From NCBI RefSeq assembly GCF_003026355.1, contig NZ_PYON01000014.1, positions 1-64,000 on the forward strand: a stretch of DNA of 64,000 nucleotides, given 5' to 3'. Both the position numbers and the translations under genes were made by a program. The notes beneath the pieces were generated by a model that saw only the letters and a list, made by a program, of their open reading frames with translations, had not been told where the DNA came from and did not search any database. This DNA comes from Photobacterium kishitanii (GTDB taxonomy: Bacteria > Pseudomonadota > Gammaproteobacteria > Enterobacterales > Vibrionaceae). Of this stretch, positions 31,009 to 40,258 are shown piece after piece (the first letter of the stretch is position 1; each line of letters begins with the position of its first letter).

Positions 31009-32664
31009 TTAGACTGTTTTTGATTCAATAGCTTTCTCAACCATATGTAAATGGACATCTTGTTGTGGGAACGGAATAGAAATGCCTTCTCGATCAAAGC
31101 GCATTTTAACTTCACGAGTAATATCCCAGTAAACATCCCAGTAATCGTCAGTCTTAACCCAAGGACGCACAATAAAATCAACCGATGATGAGTTTAAAGT
31201 GTGCAGCTTGATTGTTGGCTCTGGGCTACGTAAAACAGAAGGGTGAGAGTCAACGATATCGTGTAATACTTGCTCTGTTTTTTCGATGTCATCGCTGTAT
31301 CCAATACCAAAAATCATATCAATACGACGTACTTTTTCGTGAGTAACGTTCTTAATTATATCGCCCCAAATTTTACTGTTAGGTACAATAATTATCTCAT
31401 TACTAAATGTCTTGATTGTCGTATTAACTAAGCTCATATGGCTTACTTTGCCAGTAATACTGCCTGCTTCTACTAAATCACCGACATCAAATGGACGATA
31501 GATTAATAGCATCATGCCTGAGGCAAAGTTAGAGAGTGTGTCTTGTAGTGCGAAACCAACAATAATACCGGCAACACCAAAACCGGTTAAAATTGGAGCA
31601 AGATTTAAACCTACTTGTGAGAGCGCGATTAAGATACCGATTGCAAACACAACCTTACCCGACATAGAAATAAAGAACTCTTGCATTAGCATCGACATCT
31701 TCAAGTTTTTTGTCGATACGGCTCGCGTTACCATTTTACGGACAATATTCTTTAATGCTTTGAAGGCAAAGATAATAAAAATAAAGATAAAGACTTTAAA
31801 GATCATCTGTGGGAGATTTTCAAATAACCACGATCCAAATTCAGTCGTCCACGATGTAACGATTGACCAGATAACTTTGCTATTTAGTAGGTCATCTGTA
31901 ACATTACCCGTTTGTTCAAATAGTAAACGTTTATATTCAGCGGTATCTAGTCCCATATTATCTGCAAGTTTGACTAAATCCGTTAGATTTTTAGTGTCAC
32001 TATCAACTTGACGTTGGGCTAAAACTTGGGTGACCTGTAGTGTTTTTAGTTCATCACCTGTCGCCGACTTTAGTTGTTTATCGTTTAAATCTAGTGCTTG
32101 GCTACCAAAAGTGAGTGATGCTGACATGAAGTCAAGGCGATGCTCAATATTACTCTTGAGTGCTTTAATCGCATTAGGCTGAGGTTTACCTAAACGTTCC
32201 ATCCATTGGTAGTTTTCCCATTCTTCATTAAGAACCAGAATGATAAAATCACGGCTTTCAGATAGTGCTTTTAAAGCCACTAATTTGTCAGTGTCTTTCG
32301 CGCTATCAAGATCTTTTTGATCGCGTTCAACTTTGTTTTGTAAAAACTTTTCAGCTTCAGCCGCAAATTTTATTTGTTGTTCTACTTGTTTTAATAAAAG
32401 TGTTTTATCTGCTTTTTTATCGTCAATTAAATCCGTTAGTGTACTTCTTAATTCTTTGTTTTTATTGAGTAGTTGTAAGCGAATAACGTCAAGCGATGAA
32501 CCTGTTGTTGATGTCGCTTCTTTTGCTAATACGTTTAATTCAGTGTTAAGTTTTTGAAGTTTTTGATACTCAACATTTGTTTGTTGAGGGTTTGTAGGCT
32601 GTGGTTTTGTGTTAGCAAAACTTAGCGTAGAAACGAAAATGAGCATTAATACCAGTAAGCGCAT
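31009..32664 (-). CDS. MscS-family mechanosensitive channel with periplasmic coiled coil
   Basis: This 551-residue inner-membrane channel has a cleavable signal peptide (cleavage after SFA, about residue 17) and a periplasmic helical/coiled-coil region of about 240 residues. The MscS core follows, with a transmembrane region from about 275, the pore helix block GVAGIIVGFALQDTLSNFASG, the beta domain (RPFDVGDLVEAG, VPNSKIWGDIIKN) and a C-terminal alpha/beta domain. It is larger than MscS and smaller than MscK, so it belongs to the mid-size group. AGGAG precedes the ATG. The coiled coil may sense the periplasm or peptidoglycan (inference). Confidence 0.9.
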   Translation of the reverse strand: MRLLVLMLIFVSTLSFANTKPQPTNPQQTNVEYQKLQKLNTELNVLAKEATSTTGSSLDVIRLQLLNKNKELRSTLTDLIDDKKADKTLLLKQVEQQIKFAAEAEKFLQNKVERDQKDLDSAKDTDKLVALKALSESRDFIILVLNEEWENYQWMERLGKPQPNAIKALKSNIEHRLDFMSASLTFGSQALDLNDKQLKSATGDELKTLQVTQVLAQRQVDSDTKNLTDLVKLADNMGLDTAEYKRLLFEQTGNVTDDLLNSKVIWSIVTSWTTEFGSWLFENLPQMIFKVFIFIFIIFAFKALKNIVRKMVTRAVSTKNLKMSMLMQEFFISMSGKVVFAIGILIALSQVGLNLAPILTGFGVAGIIVGFALQDTLSNFASGMMLLIYRPFDVGDLVEAGSITGKVSHMSLVNTTIKTFSNEIIIVPNSKIWGDIIKNVTHEKVRRIDMIFGIGYSDDIEKTEQVLHDIVDSHPSVLRSPEPTIKLHTLNSSSVDFIVRPWVKTDDYWDVYWDITREVKMRFDREGISIPFPQQDVHLHMVEKAIESKTV

Positions 32665-32842
32665 GTTGCGATAAACTCCTGCTGGTGATATGAGAAAATA
32701 TGAAGTTATCAGTATTTATAATGGCTATTGATAACGAGCTATTTATTGTCATTAGACAAATGTGCGCAGATTATATCTAAATTGGCGTCCGCTGCTATAA
32801 ATATTCAATTTTAAATAGAACAAATGTATCTAGAGCGGTTTA

Positions 32843-32855
32843 GATAATAATTATC
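32843..32855. promoter_or_regulatory. Fur-box-like palindrome
   Basis: GATAAT-A-ATTATC is a perfect dyad identical to the core of a 7-1-7 Fur site (TGATAATnATTATCA). A further GATTATC lies 6 bp to the right. It is about 180 bp upstream of the MscS-family gene and 45 bp past the stop of the gene at 32900. No iron gene is adjacent, so its role is unclear. Confidence 0.35.
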
Positions 32856-32899
32856 CTTTTGATTATCAATTTGTTGCAGTATCTAAGGCCGTGATCACT

Positions 32900-33277
32900 T
32901 TATGGTAAATCTTGCTGACATAAAAAATAATATTGAGTAAAAGCCCATGCCCAATCAGGTACCCAATACTCTTGAGTGAGCACAATGACAACATTGCGTC
33001 GTAGGTAGGGCATTATTTGTCGCAGCAGGATGTAACTAGATCTATCGGCAATAATGATATTACAGTCACTGTTAATTATTTCATTAATTAATATTTTGGG
33101 GGTTACGTCTTTGATTAATTTATATGTTTTAATGTTGCAGTGATTAAGTTGATAGGAAAATAACTTTTTAATCGGTGAGTTATTAATTAATACTGCAGCT
33201 GATTTTATTGGGATATTGATTGATGTAAGTACGTCTATCCATGACGTAACTTGTCTAAGTTGTTGATTATAGCGCAT
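32900..33277 (-). CDS. Small protein, possible degenerate receiver-like domain, unknown function
   Basis: The 125-residue product begins MRYNQQLRQVTSWIDVLTS. Alternating hydrophobic strands (SAAVLINNS, CNIIIADRS, NVVIVLTQEYW) and helices suggest a small alpha/beta fold that loosely recalls a response-regulator receiver, but the phospho-Asp pattern is not convincing. It ends with an aromatic stretch YWVPDWAWAFTQYYFLC. I chose the ATG at 33277, with GGGAG 8 bases upstream. A dyad ACTGAT-T-ATCAGT lies 19 bp upstream and could be an operator. No family is recognised. Confidence 0.5.
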   Translation of the reverse strand: MRYNQQLRQVTSWIDVLTSINIPIKSAAVLINNSPIKKLFSYQLNHCNIKTYKLIKDVTPKILINEIINSDCNIIIADRSSYILLRQIMPYLRRNVVIVLTQEYWVPDWAWAFTQYYFLCQQDLP

Positions 33278-33419
33278 TATCACATCTCCCATAATACTGA
33301 TTATCAGTGATTAGTTGTCAATGCGGCCAAGACTATCTGATACTCTTTTAAATACTGTCATTATAGAGTTAATTTAACAACTATAAGGTAATGACTGTGA
33401 GTATGCGCTATTGGTGTTG

Positions 33420-33764
33420 CTATAACTCTGATGAGCGTTCGTTTAGGTTCTCACGTACGATTTGACTATTATCTTGAGCATAAAAGCGTACTTGAAATTG
33501 TGTATCTTCAGTTAAAAATTCGACCTTGTGCCAGTATTGCGGTGGGCTAATCGCTATATCACCAGCATTGATAATAATTTCTTGTTCAACTTCTCCGCGA
33601 CGATCACGAAAGCCATAAAATTTTAGTTGCCCTTGTAAGACACATATTTTTCCATAGACGCCAACACGGGTATTGTGGCAGTGAAGAAACATCTTCGGAA
33701 TATTTTCAGGCGTAAAGATCGGGGTAGATTTATAATTAACGTAATCATTTGGAATTGTTGCCAT
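33420..33764 (-). CDS. YeaR/TehB-like DUF1971 protein
   Basis: The 114-residue cupin-like protein resembles E. coli YeaR and the N-terminal domain of TehB: MATIPNDYVNYKSTPIFTPENIP, then RVGVYGKICVLQGQLKFYGF, INAGDIAISPPQYWHKVEF and QFQVRFY. YeaR is induced by nitrate and nitric oxide in E. coli; its biochemical role is unclear. I start at the ATG at 33764, with AAGGAT 7 bases upstream. The longer frame adds 40 residues that fit no family member. Confidence 0.82.
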   Translation of the reverse strand: MATIPNDYVNYKSTPIFTPENIPKMFLHCHNTRVGVYGKICVLQGQLKFYGFRDRRGEVEQEIIINAGDIAISPPQYWHKVEFLTEDTQFQVRFYAQDNSQIVRENLNERSSEL

Positions 33765-33896
33765 GATGATATCCTTGATTGCTGATATTATTAAAACATA
33801 ACTATAAAATACATGTTTAATGTTGGTGCTGCAATCAATTCTGTTAAGATTGTCGTGTGATTTTATTTTAGTTACTGATATCAATGCCTTTTAAAT

Positions 33897-33923
33897 AAAA
33901 AAGCCCCTTCATAAAGAAGAGGC
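33897..33923 (-). terminator. Terminator of the pst operon
   Basis: GCCTCTTC / GAAGGGGC (minus strand) forms a stem with one mismatch followed by six T, about 40 bp past the pstB stop. This ends the operon without phoU. Confidence 0.8.
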
Positions 33924-33962
33924 AAGTTGTACCATCGCTATTATTATTCTGTAAATATGGGG

Positions 33963-34712
33963 TTAACCAAAGTCACCATTGACATAACCACGGGTGCGAT
34001 CATCCGCAGGGTTATTAAATAAGTTTTGGGTTTCATCATGCTCAACTAACTCGCCCATCAAGAAGAACGCTGTACGATCTGATATACGGCGAGCTTGTTG
34101 CATTGAGTGAGTAACGATAACAATCGTAAATTCTTTTTTGAGTGTTTCCATCAGATCTTCAATCTTTTTAGTGGCAATAGGATCAAGTGCTGATGTCGGT
34201 TCATCCATTAAGATCACTTCAGGTTTCATCGCAATGGTACGTGCTATACACAAACGCTGTTGTTGACCACCAGAAAGACCAAATGCATGTGACTTTAAAC
34301 GATCTTTGACTTCATCCCATAATGCTGCGCCACGCAGTGATTGCTCTACGATAGTGTCTAACGTTTTTTTATCTTTGATACCTTGAGCACGTAAACCATA
34401 AGCGACATTCTCATAGATACTCATCGGAAATGGATTTGGTTTTTGAAATACCATGCCAACTTTAATCCGTAATTGAGCAACATCTATATTACCGTAGACA
34501 TTTTCATCATCGATTGTAAGCAATCCTTTGATCGTTACCCCTTCAATTAAGTCATTCATGCGGTTTAAGCAGCGTAATAATGTTGATTTACCACATCCTG
34601 ATGGCCCAATTAGAGCAGTGACTTGACGATTAGGGATCGACAAATTAATTTTCTTTAGTGCTTGGTTTTTACCGTAAAAAAGATCTAGGTTTTCAATGTT
34701 AAATTTGTTCAT
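33963..34712 (-). CDS. pstB: Phosphate ABC transporter ATP-binding protein
   Basis: PstB is the ATPase of the high-affinity phosphate importer. The 249-residue protein has Walker [10 protein letters not shown] (36-44), the signature LSGGQQQR, Walker [14 protein letters not shown] and the switch His (VTHSMQQA), all intact. It lies 17 bp after pstA. It is the last gene of the operon; a terminator follows directly and no phoU is present. The length is normal for PstB. Confidence 0.96.
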   Translation of the reverse strand: MNKFNIENLDLFYGKNQALKKINLSIPNRQVTALIGPSGCGKSTLLRCLNRMNDLIEGVTIKGLLTIDDENVYGNIDVAQLRIKVGMVFQKPNPFPMSIYENVAYGLRAQGIKDKKTLDTIVEQSLRGAALWDEVKDRLKSHAFGLSGGQQQRLCIARTIAMKPEVILMDEPTSALDPIATKKIEDLMETLKKEFTIVIVTHSMQQARRISDRTAFFLMGELVEHDETQNLFNNPADDRTRGYVNGDFG

Positions 34713-34729
34713 GTATGTATCCTCAGAAT

Positions 34730-35629
34730 TTAGTAAGTCGCAGTATTAAAACGGCTAGCGATAAGCTTGGTTATTAGGTTAATTACAAGAACAACAATGA
34801 TAAGTACTGTCGCCGTACCATAAGCTTGGTTCCATTCATGTACTGTGTAGAGTTCTTGCGTTAGCTTGTACAGGTGAACAGTAAGCGTACGTCCTGAGTC
34901 AAAGACACTGTCAGGAATACGCGCTACCATGCCTGCTGTCATAAATACTGGTGCTGATTCACCAATAACACGACCCACGCTGAGGATAATAGCGGTCACA
35001 ATTCCAGGCATTGCGCTAGGAAGAATGAGTCGCCAGATGGTATAAATTTTAGATGCACCCAAACCATATGAACCTTCACGGTAAGTTTGTGGTACAGCCA
35101 TTAATGCTTCTTCGGTGGTACGAATAATCACCGGAAGAATCAAAATACTTAAGGTTAATGCACCTGATAAAATTGAGTAACCAAAGCCGAGAATAACCAC
35201 AAAAAAGGTCATACCGAAAAGGCCATAAATAATCGAAGGGATACCCGCTAAAGATTCAGTACAAAAACGAATAACTTTAACTAAACGACTTCCAACTTTG
35301 GCATATTCAGTCAGATAAATTGCCGTCATTATTCCTAATGGGGCAGCTACAGCGATTGATGCAAACACCATATAAAGTGTCGAAACAATCATTGGCCAAA
35401 TGCCAGATTCTTTACCAATAGTCGTGTAGTTTGAACTAATAAAAGACCAATCGACATGAGAGAGGCCATTGCTGAGAATGTACCACATCACCCATAATAA
35501 AAAGCCAACAGTAACACCTGCAGATAACCAAATAATAGTGAGTGATAGGCGATCTTTTAGTTTTTGCGCTGCTGGATTCGCATTTTCTAATCGACTAGTT
35601 TGAGTTGATAAAGAGTGATTATTAGTCAT
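34730..35629 (-). CDS. pstA: Phosphate ABC transporter permease PstA
   Basis: The 299-residue inner-membrane permease has six predicted helices. Family blocks are [14 protein letters not shown] and the EAA-like cytoplasmic loop [27 protein letters not shown] (given here as its ends: EEALMAVP and GASKIYTIW). It forms the channel with PstC. It starts 6 bp after pstC and ends 17 bp before pstB, so the three genes are one unit. Confidence 0.95.
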   Translation of the reverse strand: MTNNHSLSTQTSRLENANPAAQKLKDRLSLTIIWLSAGVTVGFLLWVMWYILSNGLSHVDWSFISSNYTTIGKESGIWPMIVSTLYMVFASIAVAAPLGIMTAIYLTEYAKVGSRLVKVIRFCTESLAGIPSIIYGLFGMTFFVVILGFGYSILSGALTLSILILPVIIRTTEEALMAVPQTYREGSYGLGASKIYTIWRLILPSAMPGIVTAIILSVGRVIGESAPVFMTAGMVARIPDSVFDSGRTLTVHLYKLTQELYTVHEWNQAYGTATVLIIVVLVINLITKLIASRFNTATY

Positions 35630-35635
35630 TGTGAA

Positions 35636-36547
35636 TTACCTCGCTCGCTCACGGTTTAGATAAAGAAGTGCACCGTTTAGCGTCATAATAAACACTAACA
35701 ATACAATACCCGTAGCATACAGTGCGCTTGCGTGAATACCTGTTGCGTAAGACATTTCAATTGCAATATTGGCTGTTAATGTGCGAGCTGATTCAAGTAA
35801 ACCTTCTGGCATTGCTGGGGAGTTACCCATAACCATAATGATTGCCATCGTTTCCCCAAGTGCTCGCGCAACGCCTAAAATAACCCCTGTCATAATGCCT
35901 GAACGTGCAGCAGGAACGATAAGTTTAAAAATAGTAAACATTGGTGATGCGCCAAGTGCTAAAGAGCCTTCTTTATAAGCACGAGGTACAGCACGGATAG
36001 ACGTTTCAGAAATGGTAATTACTGTAGGTAAAATCATTACTGCAAGTACAATGATTCCGGCTAAGATTGTATTACCTGCAGGAACATTGAATATTTCTTG
36101 GATCAACGGAACAATAATAACTAAGCCAAAGAAGCCATAAACAACCGATGGAATACCTGCTAACAGTTCAATCATTGGGCGAATAAAACTAGCCAATGGT
36201 CTTGGTGCAACTTCTGCGATAAATATTGCGGTTAATACGCCAATAGGTACACCAATCATTACTGCACCTGCTGTTGATACAAGTGAAGCAACAATCATCG
36301 GTGCGATACCGTAAAGTGCAGGTGGCAACCAGTCAGTGCCAAGTACAATCCCTGTGACACCTGAGTAGGCAAAGGCCGCATAGCCTTCACGGAAAATAAA
36401 GTAGCCAATAGTAACGAGCGATAAAATACCGATTGCTGCACTGAGCATGAATAGGTATTTAAAGAACATTTCGCGCCAGTCGATACGCTTTTTCGACTTA
36501 AGCAACGGAGTATCCTTAGTTGATTTCTCAATATTTGCGATGGTCAT
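35636..36547 (-). CDS. pstC: Phosphate ABC transporter permease PstC
   Basis: The 303-residue permease has about six helices, with the blocks LLAGIPSVVYGFFGLVI and the EAA loop RAVPRAYKEGSLALGASPMF. It pairs with PstA to form the phosphate channel. A hairpin with a T-run separates it from pstS, so part of the transcription probably stops after pstS. The long cytosolic N-terminus (KDTPLLKSKKRIDWREM) is unremarkable. Confidence 0.95.
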   Translation of the reverse strand: MTIANIEKSTKDTPLLKSKKRIDWREMFFKYLFMLSAAIGILSLVTIGYFIFREGYAAFAYSGVTGIVLGTDWLPPALYGIAPMIVASLVSTAGAVMIGVPIGVLTAIFIAEVAPRPLASFIRPMIELLAGIPSVVYGFFGLVIIVPLIQEIFNVPAGNTILAGIIVLAVMILPTVITISETSIRAVPRAYKEGSLALGASPMFTIFKLIVPAARSGIMTGVILGVARALGETMAIIMVMGNSPAMPEGLLESARTLTANIAIEMSYATGIHASALYATGIVLLVFIMTLNGALLYLNRERAR

Positions 36548-36599
36548 ATAATCTACACTCCAGAAAGGCTACCAATGAGTAACCTATTTCTGAGAAGTC

Positions 36600-36627
36600 A
36601 AAAACGCCCAACTCAAATAGTTGAGCG
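36600..36627 (-). terminator. Intercistronic terminator/attenuator between pstS and pstC
   Basis: CGC-T-CAACT / AGTTG-G-GCG (minus strand) forms a 9-bp stem with one mismatch and a 5-base loop followed by five T. It lies between pstS and pstC and would favour extra pstS message over pstCAB, which suits an abundant binding protein. Confidence 0.65.
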
Positions 36628-36639
36628 CTAAAATAAAAA

Positions 36640-37467
36640 TTAGTTAACTGAGATGAAGCCTTTATCTGCAACGATTTTCTGTGCTGTTGGTGATTGAACC
36701 CACGTTAGGAATTCCAATGCTTCTTTTGATGGGCGGCCTTCTTTGTAAACCACAATAAATGGACGCTGAACGCTATAATCACCCGCTTTAATCGCTTCGA
36801 CGGATGGTTTATGACCATCAATAGTTAGGGGTTTCACTGTGTTATCAACTGAGCCCAGTGAAATATAACCGATAGCAAATGGGTTATTTGCAACGGTTGT
36901 TTTTAATTGGCCATTACCACTTGCAACTTGTGCTTTTTGAGATATTGCAGAGACTTCGATATTATTAATTTTTTTCTTTAACGACATGATGTCTTCAAAT
37001 GCACCACGAGTACCTGATGCTGTATCACGGGTTGCGACAACAATCGGTTTATCTTCGCCACCAACTTGGTTCCAGTTAGTCACATTACCTTTGTAGATTT
37101 CAGTAATTTGCTCTTTGGTTAAATCGGTTACTGGGTTGCTATTATTAACCACGACAGCGATACCATCGCGAGCAACAACGATTTCTTTTATTTGTGGCGA
37201 TTCTTCAGATGTTTTTAAGGCACGAGATGACATACCAAGATCCGCTGAACCATCGTGAGCAACGCGGATACCTGCTGATGATCCTGGTCCTTGAACTTCT
37301 ACCGTTACATCGTTAGATTTTGCATAAGTTTCACCCAATACTTCCATGAGGGGAGAAACAGAGCTAGAACCTACAACAGAGATAGTCTCGCCAGCGAACG
37401 CTGCAGAGCTAACAGCAAGTGAACTTGCAACAACAACTGCGCCGATAATCTTTGTCTTCATTTTCAT
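36640..37467 (-). CDS. pstS: Periplasmic phosphate-binding protein
   Basis: PstS captures phosphate in the periplasm and delivers it to PstCA. The 275-residue precursor has a signal peptide (cleavage after AFA, about residue 25) followed by GETISVVGSSSVSPLMEVL, containing the phosphate-binding Ser cluster. Further family blocks are VEVQGPGSSAGIRVAHDGSADLG and TRDTASGTRGAFED. It is shorter than E. coli PstS and resembles the short Vibrio type. AAGGAT precedes the ATG. A Pho-box-like sequence lies about 56-73 bp upstream. Confidence 0.95.
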   Translation of the reverse strand: MKMKTKIIGAVVVASSLAVSSAAFAGETISVVGSSSVSPLMEVLGETYAKSNDVTVEVQGPGSSAGIRVAHDGSADLGMSSRALKTSEESPQIKEIVVARDGIAVVVNNSNPVTDLTKEQITEIYKGNVTNWNQVGGEDKPIVVATRDTASGTRGAFEDIMSLKKKINNIEVSAISQKAQVASGNGQLKTTVANNPFAIGYISLGSVDNTVKPLTIDGHKPSVEAIKAGDYSVQRPFIVVYKEGRPSKEALEFLTWVQSPTAQKIVADKGFISVN

Positions 37468-37522
37468 AATCCTTTCTTGTTAGGCAAAACGCCAATAGGT
37501 CTGAATGAACACGACAAAGATT

Positions 37523-37540
37523 AAAAAAGTTATGTGACAG
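37523..37540 (-). promoter_or_regulatory. Candidate Pho box upstream of pstS
   Basis: CTGTCAC-ATAA-CTTTTTT on the minus strand: the first 7-mer matches the PhoB repeat CTGTCAT in 6 of 7 positions and the spacing to the second is right, but the second repeat is poor. Confidence 0.45.
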
Positions 37541-37761
37541 TAATATTTCAGAAGTTTGAACACTCTATGAATGTTGTAACAAATGCTTAATGAGAATGTA
37601 TAAAAAGGTTCTTTTATTCTCTGTTGTCATAAGTGGTAATGAAATACTCACTAAATATAGTGATGCCATATACTTGCAACTATAAATAATATTACGATCG
37701 CACCAATATTGAGGTATTTTTAGTTGAAATTGTTTTTCTATCAAAAATAAAAAGGTTGTCG

Positions 37762-38676
37762 ATGTTAAAAAAAGCGCAGCAGATGATAGTTTTTAATGCT
37801 CTCACTAAACAACAAAGTTTTACCAAGGCAGCACAGCTACTTGATATATCTAGAACTCAAGTCAGTAAATTGATTCAGCAACTTGAACAACGCCTTGGGG
37901 TGCAATTGGTACAACGCACAACGCGATCATTCGCATTAACAGAAGCGGGACGTTTGTTTGCGAAGCATTGTGAAAAAGTAGTGGAAGAAATAAATGAAGC
38001 AGAAAGTGAATTATTGATAAATGAAGATAACTCACAAGGTTTACTGCGGGTTGGGATCGCGCAATCTTTTGCTTCCAATCATGTGGCACCTTATATCAAT
38101 GAGTTTCATGCCCAATATCCATTACTCAATTTAGAATTAAGTTTGTTTGATCACCGTGTTGATTTGATTGCAGAGCAACTCGATCTTTGGATTGGGTTTA
38201 TGGATTCACCCCCAGAAGGTTTTGTTGCACGCCATTTGAGTAATTGTGATTTTGTGCTGGTGGCAAGTCCTGAATATTTAGCGACTCATGGTGTACCTTA
38301 TCAACCCAGCGATTTAACTGCGCATAATTGTATTATTTATTTTAGCCGTGAGCGTAAAGATAATGTATGGAGCTTTAGTCAGCAAAATGATAATCAGGAT
38401 ATTAAAGTCACGGGTAATTATCGCGTCGATTCTGCTGATGCAATTCGTGATGCTACGATTGCAGGTAATGGTATTGGCTATTTAGCAACGTACTTGTTAA
38501 CGGATGAAATCCGCCAAGGTAAGTTGATTCGACTTATGCCAGATTGGCAGTTAACACAGCATATGCCGCTATATGCCGTTTATCCAAGACATAAATTTTT
38601 GCCTAATAAAGTGAATCTATTTATTGAATTTATTCGCCGCCATATAGAAGCAGGTAATATTTTGTGCAAATGGTAA
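37762..38676 (+). CDS. LysR-family transcriptional regulator
   Basis: The 304-residue regulator has an N-terminal winged helix (SFTKAAQLLDISRTQVSKLIQQLEQ) and a C-terminal effector domain (from about 90) with the block DATIAGNGIGYLATYLL typical of the CrgA/AaeR-like branch. It is divergent from pstS; its target may be that region, itself or the transporter downstream. I chose the ATG at 37762 (AAGG 7 bases upstream) over the TTG at 37756. Confidence 0.85.
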   Translation: MLKKAQQMIVFNALTKQQSFTKAAQLLDISRTQVSKLIQQLEQRLGVQLVQRTTRSFALTEAGRLFAKHCEKVVEEINEAESELLINEDNSQGLLRVGIAQSFASNHVAPYINEFHAQYPLLNLELSLFDHRVDLIAEQLDLWIGFMDSPPEGFVARHLSNCDFVLVASPEYLATHGVPYQPSDLTAHNCIIYFSRERKDNVWSFSQQNDNQDIKVTGNYRVDSADAIRDATIAGNGIGYLATYLLTDEIRQGKLIRLMPDWQLTQHMPLYAVYPRHKFLPNKVNLFIEFIRRHIEAGNILCKW

Positions 38677-38861
38677 TGATGTAAAAAACAGCGATCACAC
38701 GCAAACGGTTGGCTAAAAGTGAGGGGCAAGTGTTTCAAATTGTAACTGTAGAGGGTAATAGTATTCTCTATAGGAACTAATCCGATGATTTTCGTTTGCT
38801 TAGGCTAAAAATGACCCAATATCGCGTCAGTTTGTTAAATTGTTGTTGTTTGCAATAACAA

Positions 38862-38877
38862 CTTGATCCTTGTCACA
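38862..38877 (+). promoter_or_regulatory. Possible CRP site before the nucleoside transporter
   Basis: CTTGA-N6-TCACA has one perfect CRP half-site. Just upstream, GTTGTT...AACAAC (38842-38862) forms an inverted repeat that could bind a CytR-like regulator. Both are suggestive only. Confidence 0.3.
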
Positions 38878-38933
38878 CTTTTTTTTATGAATACACTCTT
38901 TCCGCAATCGTTTACTACACCATACATTGGGGA

Positions 38934-40163
38934 ATGACTTTGCATTATCTTGTTGGCATGCTCGGTATTATTACTATTTTTGCAGTAGGTTTTTTATTTT
39001 CAGAAAACCGTTCAGCAGTTAATTGGCGCAGTGTTTTAGGCGCTTTTTGTATTCAAGTCGTGTTTGCGGCCTTTATTCTTTATGTGCCTATTGGCCGGGT
39101 CGTGCTAAATAGTGTTTCTGGTGCTGTATCTGGTGTGATTGATTATGGTCATGAAGGCACATCATTTTTGTTTGGCCAGCTAGCTCAATTTAAACTAGGC
39201 TTTATTTTTGCGGTTAATGTCTTACCTTCTATTGTTTTCTTTTCGGCATTAATCTCCGTACTTTATTATGTTGGTGTGATGAAATGGGTTATCCGTGGTA
39301 TTGGTGGCTTATTACAACGCCTATTAGGTACTACGCGTACTGAATCAATGTCTGCAACGGCTAATATTTTTGTTGGTTCTGTAGAAGCACCATTAGTTGT
39401 ACGCCCATTCTTAGCAAAGATGACACGTTCAGAATTATTTGCAGTAATGGTTGGCGGATTAGCCTCTGTTGCTGGCGGCACTATGGTTGGTTATGCGGGG
39501 CTTGGCGTGCAGTTGAAATACCTGATTGCTGCTAGTTTTATGTCAGCACCTGCGGGATTGATGATGGCGAAATTGATCGTGCCGCAAACCGAAGGCGTGC
39601 ATAGCATGGAAGAGGAAGATGACGGTGAAGAAGATGAACCCGTTAACCTCGTCGATGCTGCTTCTCGTGGTGCATTGAGTGGCTTACAAATTGCAATGGC
39701 TGTTGGTGCAAGTTTATTGGCTGTTATTAGTTTAATTGCAATGGTAAATGGTGGGCTCGGCCATATTGGTCACTGGATTGGAATTAATGATCTTAGCCTC
39801 AATATGATTTTTGGCTACGTATTTGCTCCTGTTGCATGGTTAATTGGTGTGCCTTGGTCTGAAGCAACAACAGCGGCTAGCCTCATTGGTACTAAAATTG
39901 CTGTGAATGAATTTATAGCGTTTGCTGAACTAATGAAACCAGAAACAATAGCTAAGCTTAGTGAACACTCACAAGCGATAGTGACATTTGCATTGTGTGG
40001 TTTTGCTAACTTAACCTCTATTGCCATGTTGATGGGGGGTTTAGGTGGAATCGTACCTCAACGTCGTCCTGAAATTGCGCGTTTAGGGATGAAAGCTATT
40101 TTTGCAGCGACTTTAGCTAATTTAATGAGTGCGACATTGGCTGGTTTATTTCTTCCTCTTTAG
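38934..40163 (+). CDS. NupC/CNT-family concentrative nucleoside transporter
   Basis: This sodium- or proton-coupled nucleoside importer closely resembles vcCNT of V. cholerae along its 409 residues (AFILYVP, NYG-like DYGHEGTSFLFG, FFSALISVLYYVGVM, ESMSATANIFVG). The C-terminal binding residues are kept (NEF, FANLTSIAM). In the first binding loop, vcCNT has GQTEAP, with Gln and Thr touching the base; here it reads GSVEAP (Ser149, Val150, Glu151), which may shift substrate choice. An acidic insert (EEEDDGEEDE) sits near residue 230. The ATG at 38934 lies only 1 base after GGGGA; the TTG at 38940 has better spacing and may be the true start. Confidence 0.9.
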   Translation: MTLHYLVGMLGIITIFAVGFLFSENRSAVNWRSVLGAFCIQVVFAAFILYVPIGRVVLNSVSGAVSGVIDYGHEGTSFLFGQLAQFKLGFIFAVNVLPSIVFFSALISVLYYVGVMKWVIRGIGGLLQRLLGTTRTESMSATANIFVGSVEAPLVVRPFLAKMTRSELFAVMVGGLASVAGGTMVGYAGLGVQLKYLIAASFMSAPAGLMMAKLIVPQTEGVHSMEEEDDGEEDEPVNLVDAASRGALSGLQIAMAVGASLLAVISLIAMVNGGLGHIGHWIGINDLSLNMIFGYVFAPVAWLIGVPWSEATTAASLIGTKIAVNEFIAFAELMKPETIAKLSEHSQAIVTFALCGFANLTSIAMLMGGLGGIVPQRRPEIARLGMKAIFAATLANLMSATLAGLFLPL

Positions 40164-40197
40164 AGGTAGTATATTAACGCTGAATGATTAAAAATAA

Positions 40198-40222
40198 ACA
40201 GAGAGCTCAGCTCTCTGTTTTT
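40198..40222 (+). terminator. Terminator of the nucleoside transporter gene
   Basis: ACAGAGAG / CTCTCTGT forms a hairpin followed by five T, 35 bp after the stop codon. Confidence 0.8.
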
Positions 40223-40258
40223 GTATCTAGAAAAAGCATTAATAATGGGGGATGATCA

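Noticed and set aside
38843-38862. CytR-like inverted repeat treated as a firm operator
   Set aside because: The octamer match is incomplete, so it is only mentioned with the possible CRP site.
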